Positions 13,829 through 22,867 are shown, counted from the first letter of the stretch. The stretch: DNA of 64,000 nt from Ketobacter sp. (GCF_003671495.1 NZ_RCHN01000006.1:186001-250000), one strand, 5' to 3'. A program made the numbers and translations. The notes: a model not told the origin generated them from the sequence alone.

Positions 13829-16828
13829 TCAGTCTGCCCGGTCACAACGCAACAGCATGCTCGCCGGCATGTTGTACTTGAAGGTCATATCCCCCAGGTT
13901 GCCCGCCGCCGGCCGCACATTGGGCAGGGTGAGCAGCATTTTCAACGCTTCCCGGATTTCCAGCATCGCCACATGATGCCCCATGCAGGCATGGGGGGTT
14001 CCATCCATAAAAATAAACGGCTCCTGCTGCGGTGAGACCTGATGCTTCAGATTGGCCCCCATGGTCACCTGGGACACCAGCAATACCACCGACCCCGGCT
14101 CAATGTTCAGCACCTCCCCGGCTGAGGAGGTATAGGTTGCACCGTTGGTGCAATAGCGCGGCAGTACCGGCGCCACCGGATTCAGGCGCAGGCAGGTCAC
14201 GATGGCCTGGTCCAGCATAGGGTCCAGACCGGGCTCCATGGCGGCCCTGGTGGACTCGTCCGCCATTCTCCAGGCTTCCAGTGCCTGTTTGACCTGGGCC
14301 ATCACCGCCGGTTTGGCGGCGTCAGACACCCCCGGTTGACTGGCCGCCAAAAACTGCAATCCACTGACCAGATCGTTGCCCATCTCCAGCAGGGATTTCA
14401 CCACCATGCTGATGCCTTTCGCCGTGGTGTCGGTACTCCCTACCATCAGCTCTAGCACACTCTGCCGCACCGCTTTGACCAAGGCATCCCCGGAGTCACC
14501 ATAGTGCTGCTGGAACAGCTGGATGAAGCGGGACATTAAAGTGCCGTCATCCTCGGCAGCCTCAATGCGCTGGCGAACCTGTGCATCCAGATGCTCGATC
14601 AGTTCCCCTGAAGCATTCTTGGCAAGCTCCGTGAGGTAGTCTGCGTTGTAAAGATTCAGGAACACCTCGATGAACAGCATCCGTACCCAAAACAACAGGG
14701 TCTGGTCCGGCGTGGTGGAAAAGCCCAGTTCGTCATATTTGGTCTGCCACACCGGCGGCAGTTCCGCAAAATCCGCCCGATCAAAAAAGTGAGCGATCTG
14801 GGTTTTGGAGAGAATACGTTTAGCGACGGCTTCCGGCGCAGCGACACCATAGAACCCTTTGATCACTTGCAGCGGCAACTGGCGCGCCAAGCCCTCCACC
14901 AGCTCCAGCTGCCCCGTCTGCAGAAACGCGTTCCGGATTTCCTGCAAGGGTGCCTGCAACAGGGTTTTCAATTGTTGCTGAAAGCCCTGGTGTTCAATCT
15001 GCTGTGCCGATTGCGCCTTGAGTTCAACGCGCTCCGCGGTGTTGGGTCGGGACAACAGCATGGTGCCACCGGTGAGGTTTCGAATCTTGCGCGCATAGTG
15101 ATCGTTGGTGAACAACGCGGTTTGCTTGAGGATGCTCATCACATCTTCCGGATGGGCAAAGTAATAATAGAAACGCTCCGCGCCCCCGGCATCCAGCTTG
15201 AGTTTCACAAAGCGCTTGCCGCTTAACAAGGCGGTGGCGTCCACGTAACGGGCCACATCCAGAGGATCAGAGGACTCCGGCTGAAAGGTGTCAATATGCT
15301 GCTTGGGAATCTGGAAAGGGTTGATGGGTTGGGCCAGCCCCGCAATCAACCCCAGTGCCTTGCGCCCGGGTGTAAAAAAATACTCGCCCCCTTTTACATG
15401 CACATACTGCTTCAAACCAAACACCGGCAGGCGCTGCTGGTTGAAGGAGAACTGCCCCAAATCCGCCGGCCCACGACTACCGACAATGGGGTCAATGATG
15501 GGACTTGGCATATGCATGAAGTCGCAGTTGTTGATCCAGTTCTTCTGGATGAACTCAAACTGGGAATCAATGCGGGCGTTATAGCAAAAGAAGTGCAGAC
15601 CCCGGGGTTCAGCGGGTGCCGATGCGGCACACTCACCGGGTTCGATAAAGCGGCCGTAGGGCATGCCCCGGCGGATGATTCGGTGCTGATCCACCAGCGA
15701 CGTGCCTTCGTCCACGCCATCATTCAGGGTCAGGCGCGGATTGACCCGCCGCACGTGGGAGGTGAACGGACAGCGCTCACCCTGAGTATCGTCGTGGTAA
15801 TCAAAGTCATTCTGCTTGGGCTTGGGGTGCCCCCCCGTCAACGGCGTGCCGTCCTGCTGACGACCCACTAGCTTGGCGGCCAGTTCCGCGTCGTCCTGGC
15901 AATAATCGCGAAAGGCAGCCACATCCTGCTCCAGTTTTCGGTACACCAGAAAGGAACCGTTCATGGTCAACGCCTGGAACGCCGCTTTGTCGGGATCTTG
16001 CTGGACCGGGCTCAGGGGATTGATGTCGCCTGCGGCGGCCTTATCGGTCTTGCTGGTGACTGGTTCGCGGTTCTTCAGGTCCAGCTCATCCTGGTACCCC
16101 AGCAGAAACTCCCCCGCGGCCAATGGCGCCCAATCCGCTTCTCGTGATTCTTTTTTGCCGGCAACCGCGCAGCCCGGCATGCCGTCGTTGATGCGTGGTT
16201 GGGAGATGCCGTCCACAAAGCCGAAGTGCTCCCGAATGAGGCTCTGGTAACGAATGACATGGGCCTGTTCCTGGGCCAGACAATGGCAGCCTGGAAATTC
16301 AGGTTGCTCCTGTCGCAGGCTGGCAACACAGTCATCAATGATCTTGAAGTGCCGGTCGCGATCGGCGTCGCTCCACTCCTGTGGCGGCCTCGCGCATTCG
16401 TCCTCCAGAGACGGTACGTAATTAACCCCCAGGAACACATGGATATGGGGGCTGCCATAAAACCCCTCCCATTGGGTGGGGTAATCCCCCCACTGGTCGC
16501 CGATAAACTGAGCCCGGCGGGCCATCCCCTCCCGGAAGGCGGGCGGAAACTGGCGGATCAGATGCTCCGGCAGCCCCATGCGCTGCAGGCCACTGTAGGT
16601 GAACCCGATGTTGAGAAAACAAGGGCTGGCGATGGCGGTACCACCCTCAGTATGCAGATTCCCATCGGATATCAGCAATTGCCGGAACGCCGGCGCTGCG
16701 ATAAAGCGGGCAAATTCCTGGGGGTTGGTGATGGTGAGAAAGTAATAACGTGCCGCTGATGGCCGGGCACTGCGAATGAGGTGAGCCTGAATATCATCAA
16801 GCTGAAGATGATTTTTTCCCGTGTTCAC
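13829..16828 (-). CDS. DyP-type peroxidase - cytochrome P450 fusion protein
   Basis: A 999-residue fusion of two haem domains. Residues about 15-500 are a DyP-type peroxidase with the distal GFVDG motif (Asp206), the proximal haem His in PFTSHVRRVNPR (His358) and the distal Arg in IIRRGMPYGR (Arg387). Residues about 520-999 are a P450: I-helix GSTDTT (797-802), haem-thiolate loop FMDGTPHACMGHH (Cys948). The K-helix ExxR Glu reads Thr (TCLR, 878-881). No signal peptide or membrane anchor is seen. The GTG at 16828 is preferred (GGAG 7 bases before, 32-base overlap with the upstream gene); an ATG-type frame extends to 16939. The peroxidase could use or make a peroxide for the P450, as in fungal dioxygenase-P450 fusions; the substrate is unknown. 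Confidence 0.88.
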   Translation of the reverse strand: MNTGKNHLQLDDIQAHLIRSARPSAARYYFLTITNPQEFARFIAAPAFRQLLISDGNLHTEGGTAIASPCFLNIGFTYSGLQRMGLPEHLIRQFPPAFREGMARRAQFIGDQWGDYPTQWEGFYGSPHIHVFLGVNYVPSLEDECARPPQEWSDADRDRHFKIIDDCVASLRQEQPEFPGCHCLAQEQAHVIRYQSLIREHFGFVDGISQPRINDGMPGCAVAGKKESREADWAPLAAGEFLLGYQDELDLKNREPVTSKTDKAAAGDINPLSPVQQDPDKAAFQALTMNGSFLVYRKLEQDVAAFRDYCQDDAELAAKLVGRQQDGTPLTGGHPKPKQNDFDYHDDTQGERCPFTSHVRRVNPRLTLNDGVDEGTSLVDQHRIIRRGMPYGRFIEPGECAASAPAEPRGLHFFCYNARIDSQFEFIQKNWINNCDFMHMPSPIIDPIVGSRGPADLGQFSFNQQRLPVFGLKQYVHVKGGEYFFTPGRKALGLIAGLAQPINPFQIPKQHIDTFQPESSDPLDVARYVDATALLSGKRFVKLKLDAGGAERFYYYFAHPEDVMSILKQTALFTNDHYARKIRNLTGGTMLLSRPNTAERVELKAQSAQQIEHQGFQQQLKTLLQAPLQEIRNAFLQTGQLELVEGLARQLPLQVIKGFYGVAAPEAVAKRILSKTQIAHFFDRADFAELPPVWQTKYDELGFSTTPDQTLLFWVRMLFIEVFLNLYNADYLTELAKNASGELIEHLDAQVRQRIEAAEDDGTLMSRFIQLFQQHYGDSGDALVKAVRQSVLELMVGSTDTTAKGISMVVKSLLEMGNDLVSGLQFLAASQPGVSDAAKPAVMAQVKQALEAWRMADESTRAAMEPGLDPMLDQAIVTCLRLNPVAPVLPRYCTNGATYTSSAGEVLNIEPGSVVLLVSQVTMGANLKHQVSPQQEPFIFMDGTPHACMGHHVAMLEIREALKMLLTLPNVRPAAGNLGDMTFKYNMPASMLLRCDRAD

Positions 16829-17450
16829 TTGGCCGCTCCGGATCAGTGGATTCAAGATTGAGGTAGGTCTGATTTTCTTTGACGAAGCGATCGAACGCCT
16901 GACGAAACTCACCATTGCATCCCCGGCGCTCATCAGCATACCACTCCGCCATAAAGCGATCGAAGTTGGCCTTGAAACTGCGCAGGGATTGTCTTCGCAA
17001 CAGGGACTCGTCGGGAATCGCTGCGTAGAAGGCGGTGGTTTTCACCTGATGCTGTTTTACGTATTGCCAGAAGGCGTCGAAGTCGCGGCATCCCTGCTGC
17101 GGGTAACCTTCACAGTTACCCCAAACCCGATCCATGTCCGCTGCAATCAGGGTCGAGAAGTCTCTCAGGTATTGCCACATGCTGCCGTCATAATTGGAGG
17201 TGAAGATCAGCTTGTCCTCTTGGGAAGAAGGGTCCTCCCAGATGATCCAGCGAGCAAAGTGTATGGTCTGAACCAGTCGAATCGGGGTGGGAATTCCTTT
17301 CGATTCCCGATTCACGACGGAGTCCAGAACTTTCTGCAGTTGTTGTTTGTATGTCAGCACACCATCCTGTGTGCGCCCCCTTTTTATGGTGGTGATGACA
17401 GTAAGCTCATTCACACCACCCAGAAAACGTGAGTCCTGAACGTGTGACAT
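16797..17450 (-). CDS. uncharacterised partner protein of the DyP-P450 fusion
   Basis: A 217-residue soluble protein with no signal peptide. Its core LVQTIHFARWIIWED, then LIFTSNYDGSMWQYLRDF and DRVWGNCEGYP, resembles a conserved region I associate with neighbours of haem peroxidase or lipoxygenase-like genes, but I cannot name the family with certainty. It has an AAGGA ribosome site 8 bases before the ATG. It is first in a two-gene operon and its 3' end overlaps the likely start of the fusion gene, so the products are probably made together. A role in substrate handling or haem-enzyme assembly is inference only. Confidence 0.7.
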   Translation of the reverse strand: MSHVQDSRFLGGVNELTVITTIKRGRTQDGVLTYKQQLQKVLDSVVNRESKGIPTPIRLVQTIHFARWIIWEDPSSQEDKLIFTSNYDGSMWQYLRDFSTLIAADMDRVWGNCEGYPQQGCRDFDAFWQYVKQHQVKTTAFYAAIPDESLLRRQSLRSFKANFDRFMAEWYADERRGCNGEFRQAFDRFVKENQTYLNLESTDPERPSEHGKKSSSA

Positions 17451-17716
17451 CCAGTGATCCTTGATGGTTATTAAAAGAATGATGACCAGGAAAATGAGAA
17501 CTACTTCACTTTCCTTGACTAATCAAAGCACTTGATTGGGACTCTGTAAACTGCTTTTCACATTTTGTGTATTTAGCGGCTGAGTGGCGGCTGATCTTGC
17601 AAAAAAAAACATTAAAATTCGATCACTTAAGAAATTATTTACTACACTTACAGCAATTTAGTACTAAAGACCCACCACATGATTATTCCCGTTGATTGCA
17701 GGGCAGGCCGGGGGGC
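17451..17716. promoter_or_regulatory. divergent promoter region with AATCAA-AGCAC-TTGATT dyad
   Basis: This AT-rich gap separates the leftward DyP-P450 operon from the rightward hybrid kinase. A perfect 6-bp inverted repeat, AATCAA (17521-17526) and TTGATT (17532-17537), lies about 75 bases upstream of the leftward gene. No convincing -35/-10 pair was found for the kinase gene. Confidence 0.3.
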
Positions 17717-20119
17717 GTGTTGAAGTTTCGCATTTATCAGCCTTTGCTGTTCGTGTTGCTGGTTCTTGCCTGCGGGCCGGGGGCAGCGTCCCCCCACTTT
17801 GCTCCTATTCAGGCATCGAAGGTGACGGACATGCCCATGGGCCGGCATTTGCAGATGCTGGAGGACCCGTCCGGCACCCTGCTGGTGGAGGACGTGCGCT
17901 CGCCCGCGATCAGCCGGCAGTTCGAGCCCCTGTTCGTGGACACGCCTTATCTGGGGCGCACCCATTCTGTGTTCTGGTTCCGCTTTGATGTGGATTTCAA
18001 CCAGGAACATTCCGACCTGGTGCTGGAGCTGGGTTACCCGCATCTGAAACACATCACTCTGTTCCGCTTTGAGAACGGGCGCCTGCTGGATGAGCAGAAC
18101 GCGGGCTATGGCGATCCCCAAACCAGCAAACTGCATTGTTCCCGCCCCTGCTTTTCCATCAGCCACAGCACCAACATCCAGACCCTGTACCTGCGGGTAA
18201 ACAGTGACTCCCCCATGTTTGTGCCCATCAATCTGCGCAGCCCCAACAGCCAATTGCGCAGCGAACGCATCATGATGGCGTTGTCTGCGCTGTTCTATGG
18301 CGCCTTCATGGTGATGGGGCTGTTCAATCTGTTCCTGTATTTCTCCACCCGCAAAAGCAGTTATCTGTACTACGTGGCTTACATCATTTCCCTGGGCCTG
18401 TGGACGCTGTCCCACGATGGGTTGCTGCGCGAGATGCTGTTCATGCACAACGAGTCCCTGGCCTCCTACCGGGTGCACTTTATCTTCACCCTGCTCAGTA
18501 TCTGCATGGGGGCCATCTTCTGTCAGAAGTTTCTGAACACCGGCGAGAACATGCCTCTGCATCACAAGGCGTTCAGTTTTCTGGTGCTGATGGGGGTAAT
18601 CGACATCCTGCTGATCATCGTCACCGGCAAAGTGTTGTTGCCCAACTCCGCGAACCTGCTGACCATACTGATCTGTGTGGCCGGTCTTTCCGCCGGCAGC
18701 GTCGGTATGCTGCGGGGGTTGAAGACCGCCCGCTTCTTTCTCATCGCCTGGCTCAGTGTCATTGTCGGTAGCGCCTGCTGGGTGCTGACCATATCCGGTG
18801 TGTTTCCGCTGAATAAATTCACCCTGTTCAGTGTGCATATGGGGGCCCTGCTGGAAACCATCCTGCTGGGTCTGGCCCTGGGCGACCGCATCAACGTACT
18901 GCAGGCCGAGCGCATCCAGGTGGAGCAGGATGCCAAGCGGCGCCTGGAGGAAAGCAACGTGAAACTGGCGGCCAGCAATCGCTTCAAGGATGAGTTCCTG
19001 TCCACCGTCAGCCACGAGTTGCGCACCCCCATGAACGGTATTTTCGGCGCCTATGAGCTGCTGGAACACACCGACCTGAATACCGAGCAGGTGAAATACC
19101 TGAGCACCATCAGCCGTTCCAGCCGGGACATGATGGGCATGATCGAAAATATACTGACCTACACCCAGTTGGAATCCGGCATCGCCAAACCCAATGCCCA
19201 CCCCTTCCGTATCAAGGAATGCCTGCAGGAGATGGCGATGTATTATCGGGGGCGCGCTTCCATGCAGGATCTGGATTTTGACTTCCGGCTGGACAATAAC
19301 ATCCCCATGACGCTGGAAGGGGACGAGGACAAGCTGCGCCTGCTGCTGGATCACCTGCTGGACAACGCATTCAAGTTTACCGATCAGGGGTTTGTGCGGT
19401 TTGAGGTGACCCACCTGCAGTCCAGTGAGTCGGAGACGGAAAAACTCATGTTTGTGATCCGGGATTCCGGTTGCGGTGTGCCGGAATCCCTGCAATCGGA
19501 TATTTTCAATTCCTTCAAACAGGCAGACGGCTCACTGACGCGCCGTAAAGGCGGTTTGGGGATCGGCCTTGCCCTCTGCCAGAAGATTGTGAACATCCTG
19601 CAGGGCAAACTGGAATTCAAGTCGGTGGTGAACGAAGGCACCCAGGTGGTGTTGACCCTGCCCTTCAAACCGGCTGCAGATCAGTTCCGCCAGGCCAACC
19701 AGATCTCCACCAGCATTCGTCCGGATAACACCGACATCCTGGTAGTGGAGGATAACTACGTGAACAAACTGGTGATGGAAGGCCAGTTGCGCAAACTGGG
19801 CTTCCAGGTATTCTCTGCGGGCAACGGCCGTGAAGCCATCAATATGATGGAGAAGCGGGAATATGATCTGGTGTTCATGGATTGCCAGATGCCGATCATG
19901 GATGGCTTTGAGGCCGCCCGCCGCATCCGCCAGCTGAACAATCGCAATGCATCCATACCCATCATTGCCGTCACCGCCAACACCAATCCGGGGGACCGGG
20001 AACACTGCATCTCCGCCGGCATGAACGATTACATCAAAAAGCCTTTCAACCAGGCCATCCTGATTGCCGCCATCAACCGCTGGCTGAGCTACGATACCGA
20101 ATCGCCACAGTTGGCCTGA
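17717..20119 (+). CDS. 7TMR-DISM hybrid sensor histidine kinase
   Basis: An 800-residue inner-membrane protein. A signal-like first helix precedes a periplasmic 7TMR-DISM extracellular domain (about 30-175), seven membrane helices (about 190-385), a short coiled segment, a HisKA domain with His433 in TVSHELRTPMNG, a HATPase domain (DSGCGV, GGLGIGLAL) and a C-terminal receiver with Asp722 in VFMDCQMPIMDG. Such kinases sense small ligands, possibly carbohydrates, and pass phosphate internally and on to an HPt partner, none of which is nearby. The start is unsure: GTG 17717, TTG 17720 or TTG 17696. It meets the convergent phoQ-like gene with one base between. Confidence 0.88.
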   Translation: MLKFRIYQPLLFVLLVLACGPGAASPHFAPIQASKVTDMPMGRHLQMLEDPSGTLLVEDVRSPAISRQFEPLFVDTPYLGRTHSVFWFRFDVDFNQEHSDLVLELGYPHLKHITLFRFENGRLLDEQNAGYGDPQTSKLHCSRPCFSISHSTNIQTLYLRVNSDSPMFVPINLRSPNSQLRSERIMMALSALFYGAFMVMGLFNLFLYFSTRKSSYLYYVAYIISLGLWTLSHDGLLREMLFMHNESLASYRVHFIFTLLSICMGAIFCQKFLNTGENMPLHHKAFSFLVLMGVIDILLIIVTGKVLLPNSANLLTILICVAGLSAGSVGMLRGLKTARFFLIAWLSVIVGSACWVLTISGVFPLNKFTLFSVHMGALLETILLGLALGDRINVLQAERIQVEQDAKRRLEESNVKLAASNRFKDEFLSTVSHELRTPMNGIFGAYELLEHTDLNTEQVKYLSTISRSSRDMMGMIENILTYTQLESGIAKPNAHPFRIKECLQEMAMYYRGRASMQDLDFDFRLDNNIPMTLEGDEDKLRLLLDHLLDNAFKFTDQGFVRFEVTHLQSSESETEKLMFVIRDSGCGVPESLQSDIFNSFKQADGSLTRRKGGLGIGLALCQKIVNILQGKLEFKSVVNEGTQVVLTLPFKPAADQFRQANQISTSIRPDNTDILVVEDNYVNKLVMEGQLRKLGFQVFSAGNGREAINMMEKREYDLVFMDCQMPIMDGFEAARRIRQLNNRNASIPIIAVTANTNPGDREHCISAGMNDYIKKPFNQAILIAAINRWLSYDTESPQLA

Positions 20120-20120
20120 G

Positions 20121-21461
20121 TTACCAGTTCAACGGCAGGCTGATGAGGAAGCGGGCTCCGCCCCATTCAGAGGCCGCGATACTGAGGGTGCCGCCGGACG
20201 CCGTAACAATGTCATTCACCACCGCCAGGCCAATACCCTGCCCGCTGGCCCGTTCATCCCGGCGCACACCACGACTCAGGACCCTGGCTTCATCACCGGG
20301 CGCAATCCCCGGTCCGTTGTCTTCAACGTAAAAACGAATCTGCCCATCGTGGATGTGCCCGCCCACTCTGACCCGATCGCCCCCGTATTTGCAGGCGTTG
20401 TCCATGAGGTTGCCCAGCACCTCCAGGGTGTCACCGTCATCCCAGGGCATACGCAGGCCCGGGCGGATGTCCTGCTCAAAACTGATCGCACGGTCGGCGT
20501 AGACCTTGGCCAGCACCTTGGTCATGCGCTGGTACATGTCCAATAGCACGGCGCCCTGTCCACTCACCTGAGGCACGGCGGTGATTGCCCGTTTCAACTG
20601 GTAGTTGACGATTTCGTCCATACGGCGCACCTGTTCATTCAGGGTGTCCTGCTGCGGGTCGGCCAGCGGATCGCTACCACGCTCCAATCCCTTGAGCACC
20701 GCCAACGGGGTTTTCAGGCTGTGGGCCAGGTTGCCCAGGCTGTGCTTGTAGCGCTCGCGCATGGAACGCTCATGCTCCACCAGGCGATTCAGGTTATTCA
20801 CCACCGGCATGATCTCAGAGGGGTATTGTTTGATGATGCGTTGCTGGCGGCCCATCTCCACCCCATCCAACTCCCGGGCCAGCCTGCGGAAGGGACGAAA
20901 ACCCAGGTTCAGTACACCGAACACCAGCACAATGGCCGCCAATACCAGACCACCCAGCCAGATCCAGAGCGTGGTTTCAAAGCTTTTGATCTGGGCCAGG
21001 TAGGGCTGGTCCCATTCCCTTACCACGAAGGTGTAGGGTGAGGCTGCCGCGGTTTCTTCCCAGAATACATTGATGCTGAGCTGGTAATACTGCCGCCCGT
21101 TTTGATCTTCCACCGTCTGGAATATCCATTGCCCGGTATCGGAGGTGGGCGGCAGGGGGAATTGCTCAAGCAACAGGGAGCGGGACTGCCAGATCACCTC
21201 TCCCTCATGAATGACCACCGCCAGCAGGCCGGAGTTCAATTGATTGAAGCGAGGGTCCGCCAGTTGCTCCGGCAATTCCAGCCGGTCGTGGTCGTAATCC
21301 GCAGTGGCAATGAAGCCAAACATCTGCAGCTTCAGCTGTTCCCGCGCCCGATCAACGATACTGGCCTGGAACGACTGCCGCAAAATCCAACCGGCGCTGA
21401 TGGAAAAGGCCGCCAGTATCAGCGCCGCCACCAGCACAAAACGGGTTCTCAGCGATAACAA
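20121..21461 (-). CDS. phoQ: sensor histidine kinase, PhoQ-like
   Basis: A 446-residue inner-membrane kinase: helix 1 (about 7-28), a periplasmic sensor with IVDRAREQLKLQMFGFIATADYD, helix 2 (about 172-192), HAMP region, HisKA with His in LGNLAHSLKTPLAVLKG and HATPase with NACKYG, VEDNGPGI and GQGIGLAVV. The domain order and cytoplasmic half match PhoQ-type kinases of pseudomonads and relatives, which sense Mg2+ or cationic peptides. The gene follows the regulator by 3 bases in an operon headed by a PepSY-domain gene. Ligand specificity cannot be read from the sequence. Confidence 0.82.
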   Translation of the reverse strand: MLSLRTRFVLVAALILAAFSISAGWILRQSFQASIVDRAREQLKLQMFGFIATADYDHDRLELPEQLADPRFNQLNSGLLAVVIHEGEVIWQSRSLLLEQFPLPPTSDTGQWIFQTVEDQNGRQYYQLSINVFWEETAAASPYTFVVREWDQPYLAQIKSFETTLWIWLGGLVLAAIVLVFGVLNLGFRPFRRLARELDGVEMGRQQRIIKQYPSEIMPVVNNLNRLVEHERSMRERYKHSLGNLAHSLKTPLAVLKGLERGSDPLADPQQDTLNEQVRRMDEIVNYQLKRAITAVPQVSGQGAVLLDMYQRMTKVLAKVYADRAISFEQDIRPGLRMPWDDGDTLEVLGNLMDNACKYGGDRVRVGGHIHDGQIRFYVEDNGPGIAPGDEARVLSRGVRRDERASGQGIGLAVVNDIVTASGGTLSIAASEWGGARFLISLPLNW

Positions 21462-21464
21462 GAA

Positions 21465-22139
21465 TCAGGACTCCAGAGCAAACCGGTAACCACGGCCGCG
21501 CAGGGTTTCGATGGGCTTCAGGGCATTGTCCGGGTCCAGTTTCTTACGCAGACGCCCCACGAAGACTTCAATGGTATTGCTGTCGCGGTCGAAATCCTGG
21601 GCATAGATGTGCTCGGTCAATACGGTTTTGGAAACCACTTCGCCGGGCCGCAGCATGAGGTATTCCAGCACCTTGTACTCAAAGCTGGTGAGCTCCACCG
21701 CGGTGCCGTTAAGCGAGACTTTCTGCGCCGCCGTGTCCAGCGCGATGCCCCCCACCGTCACCACCGGTTTGGCGTGTCCGGCGGAGCGTCGGATCAGGGC
21801 ATTGAGACGGGCAAACACCTCCTCCATTTCAAAGGGTTTCACCACGTAATCATCGGCTCCGGATTCCAGTCCGTCCACCTTGTCCTGCCAATGCCCCCGG
21901 GCGGTCAGGATCAATATTGGGTAGTTGATGTCCTGCTGCCGCAGGGCGCGGATCAGGTCGATGCCACTCAGCTTGGGCAGCCCCAGGTCGATGATGGCCA
22001 CATCGTATTCGAACTCCGTGCCGTAATAGCGCCCCTCTTCACCGTCCACCGCCAGATCGACACTGTAGCCCTTCTTTTGCAGCGCATTGCCGATCTGCTC
22101 GCGCAAGTGCTGCTCGTCTTCCACCACCAGAATTCTCAC
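21465..22139 (-). CDS. phoP: response regulator, PhoP-like (OmpR family)
   Basis: A 224-residue regulator with receiver (EDEQHL acidic pair; phospho-Asp in VAIIDLGLPKLSG; KPFEMEE) and a C-terminal winged helix ending IETLRGRGYRF. The N-terminus MRILVVEDEQHLREQI and overall sequence are close to PhoP. It is followed at once by its kinase and preceded by the PepSY gene in the same operon. A perfect 12-bp palindrome upstream of the operon (22480-22491) is a candidate control site. Confidence 0.87.
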   Translation of the reverse strand: MRILVVEDEQHLREQIGNALQKKGYSVDLAVDGEEGRYYGTEFEYDVAIIDLGLPKLSGIDLIRALRQQDINYPILILTARGHWQDKVDGLESGADDYVVKPFEMEEVFARLNALIRRSAGHAKPVVTVGGIALDTAAQKVSLNGTAVELTSFEYKVLEYLMLRPGEVVSKTVLTEHIYAQDFDRDSNTIEVFVGRLRKKLDPDNALKPIETLRGRGYRFALES

Positions 22140-22183
22140 CGGAAACTTCCCTCCTTACACAACGTTGACCAGCCTAGACACCT

Positions 22184-22456
22184 TTAACCGCCGTTGCCGC
22201 CGGTTTCCTTGTCCACAAACACGGTTTTGATGCGGCCTTCCGGTAACAGTACCTTGACCCGATAAACCCCGCGACCGTCGCGCTCTTCCAGTGTGACCTT
22301 GAGCACTTTGCCACCGGTTTTCTTGACCACCTTGCTGGCGGCCTGGGACGGACTGAGCTCCGCCACCCACATGACCCCATCCCGGGCATGAGAGGCCACC
22401 GGCAGACTGCCCAATAGCAGCATTACGACGCACAGCATAGGGAATTTGAATCTCAT
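22184..22456 (-). CDS. exported PepSY-domain protein
   Basis: A 90-residue protein with a signal peptide (MRFKFPMLCVVMLLLGSLPVASHA) and one PepSY domain: LSPSQAASKVVKKTGGKVLKV, then the VYRVKVLLPEGRIKTVFVDKETG strands. PepSY proteins often precede two-component genes in pseudomonads and may tune the kinase from the periplasm. The start was placed at 22456, where the signal peptide begins; a longer in-frame extension to 22534 has no signal-like start. First gene of the phoPQ-like operon. Confidence 0.82.
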   Translation of the reverse strand: MRFKFPMLCVVMLLLGSLPVASHARDGVMWVAELSPSQAASKVVKKTGGKVLKVTLEERDGRGVYRVKVLLPEGRIKTVFVDKETGGNGG

Positions 22457-22479
22457 GAACCTGAACAACTCCGATAATC

Positions 22480-22491
22480 TGGTGATCACCA
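22480..22491. promoter_or_regulatory. 12-bp palindrome upstream of the PepSY-phoPQ operon
   Basis: TGGTGATCACCA is a perfect palindrome 24-35 bases before the PepSY start codon. The half TGATCACC recurs at 22674-22681, just upstream of the 35-codon ORF on the other strand. No known box (including the PhoP box) was matched. Confidence 0.35.
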
Positions 22492-22705
22492 TAACGCACC
22501 CATTGTGAACCAACCCTGAATTGACTGCCCTCAATTAAAACGTCGTCACCCCATCAGGAACGCAGAACAATCCCATAGCCACAACTGTTTTTATTGAATA
22601 TTCATAACCTTAGCAACAAGGATAGCCGAATGGCATGGGGGTTGCTGTATACAAAATGCGATCAAGCATTTCGCTGATCACCTTACACAAGCCTGGAGGC
22701 ACGAT

Positions 22706-22813
22706 ATGAGCATCAAGGAATCCGCCACTTTCTTATTTGAAATCACTCATCCAGAGCAGGCCGCCGGCTTCTGTGCTCTGAAAGAATACCTCGAGAACAT
22801 GTATTTCGGATAA
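22706..22813 (+). CDS. 35-aa small ORF with strong ribosome site
   Basis: The peptide begins MSIKESATFLFEITHPE and ends ALKEYLENMYFG. It is too short for ordinary gene callers, but GGAGG (22695-22699) stands 6 bases before the ATG and an intrinsic terminator follows 54 bases after the stop, giving a complete small transcription unit in an otherwise empty gap. The peptide is acidic, with one Cys and an aromatic, Gly-ended tail. No family was recognised. The E-x-x-x-Y spacing recalls PqqA-like substrates only weakly, and no radical SAM maturase is adjacent. Confidence 0.55.
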   Translation: MSIKESATFLFEITHPEQAAGFCALKEYLENMYFG

Positions 22814-22867
22814 TCCAGCACCCGTTTATTGTACAAAACCTGACGTTATTCCTCCCGTTCGAGTTCA

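Noticed and set aside
16829..16939. N-terminal extension of the DyP-P450 fusion
   Set aside because: It would overlap the partner gene by 143 bases; the extra 37 residues are unlike DyP starts and a GTG with a ribosome site exists at 16828.
17648..19495. 615-codon minus-strand frame
   Set aside because: Antisense to the 7TMR hybrid kinase; Gln- and His-rich shadow of GC-biased codons, with no recognisable fold.
22706..22813. PqqA-type cofactor precursor
   Set aside because: Only a loose Glu-Tyr spacing; no pqqBCDE or other radical SAM maturase adjacent.
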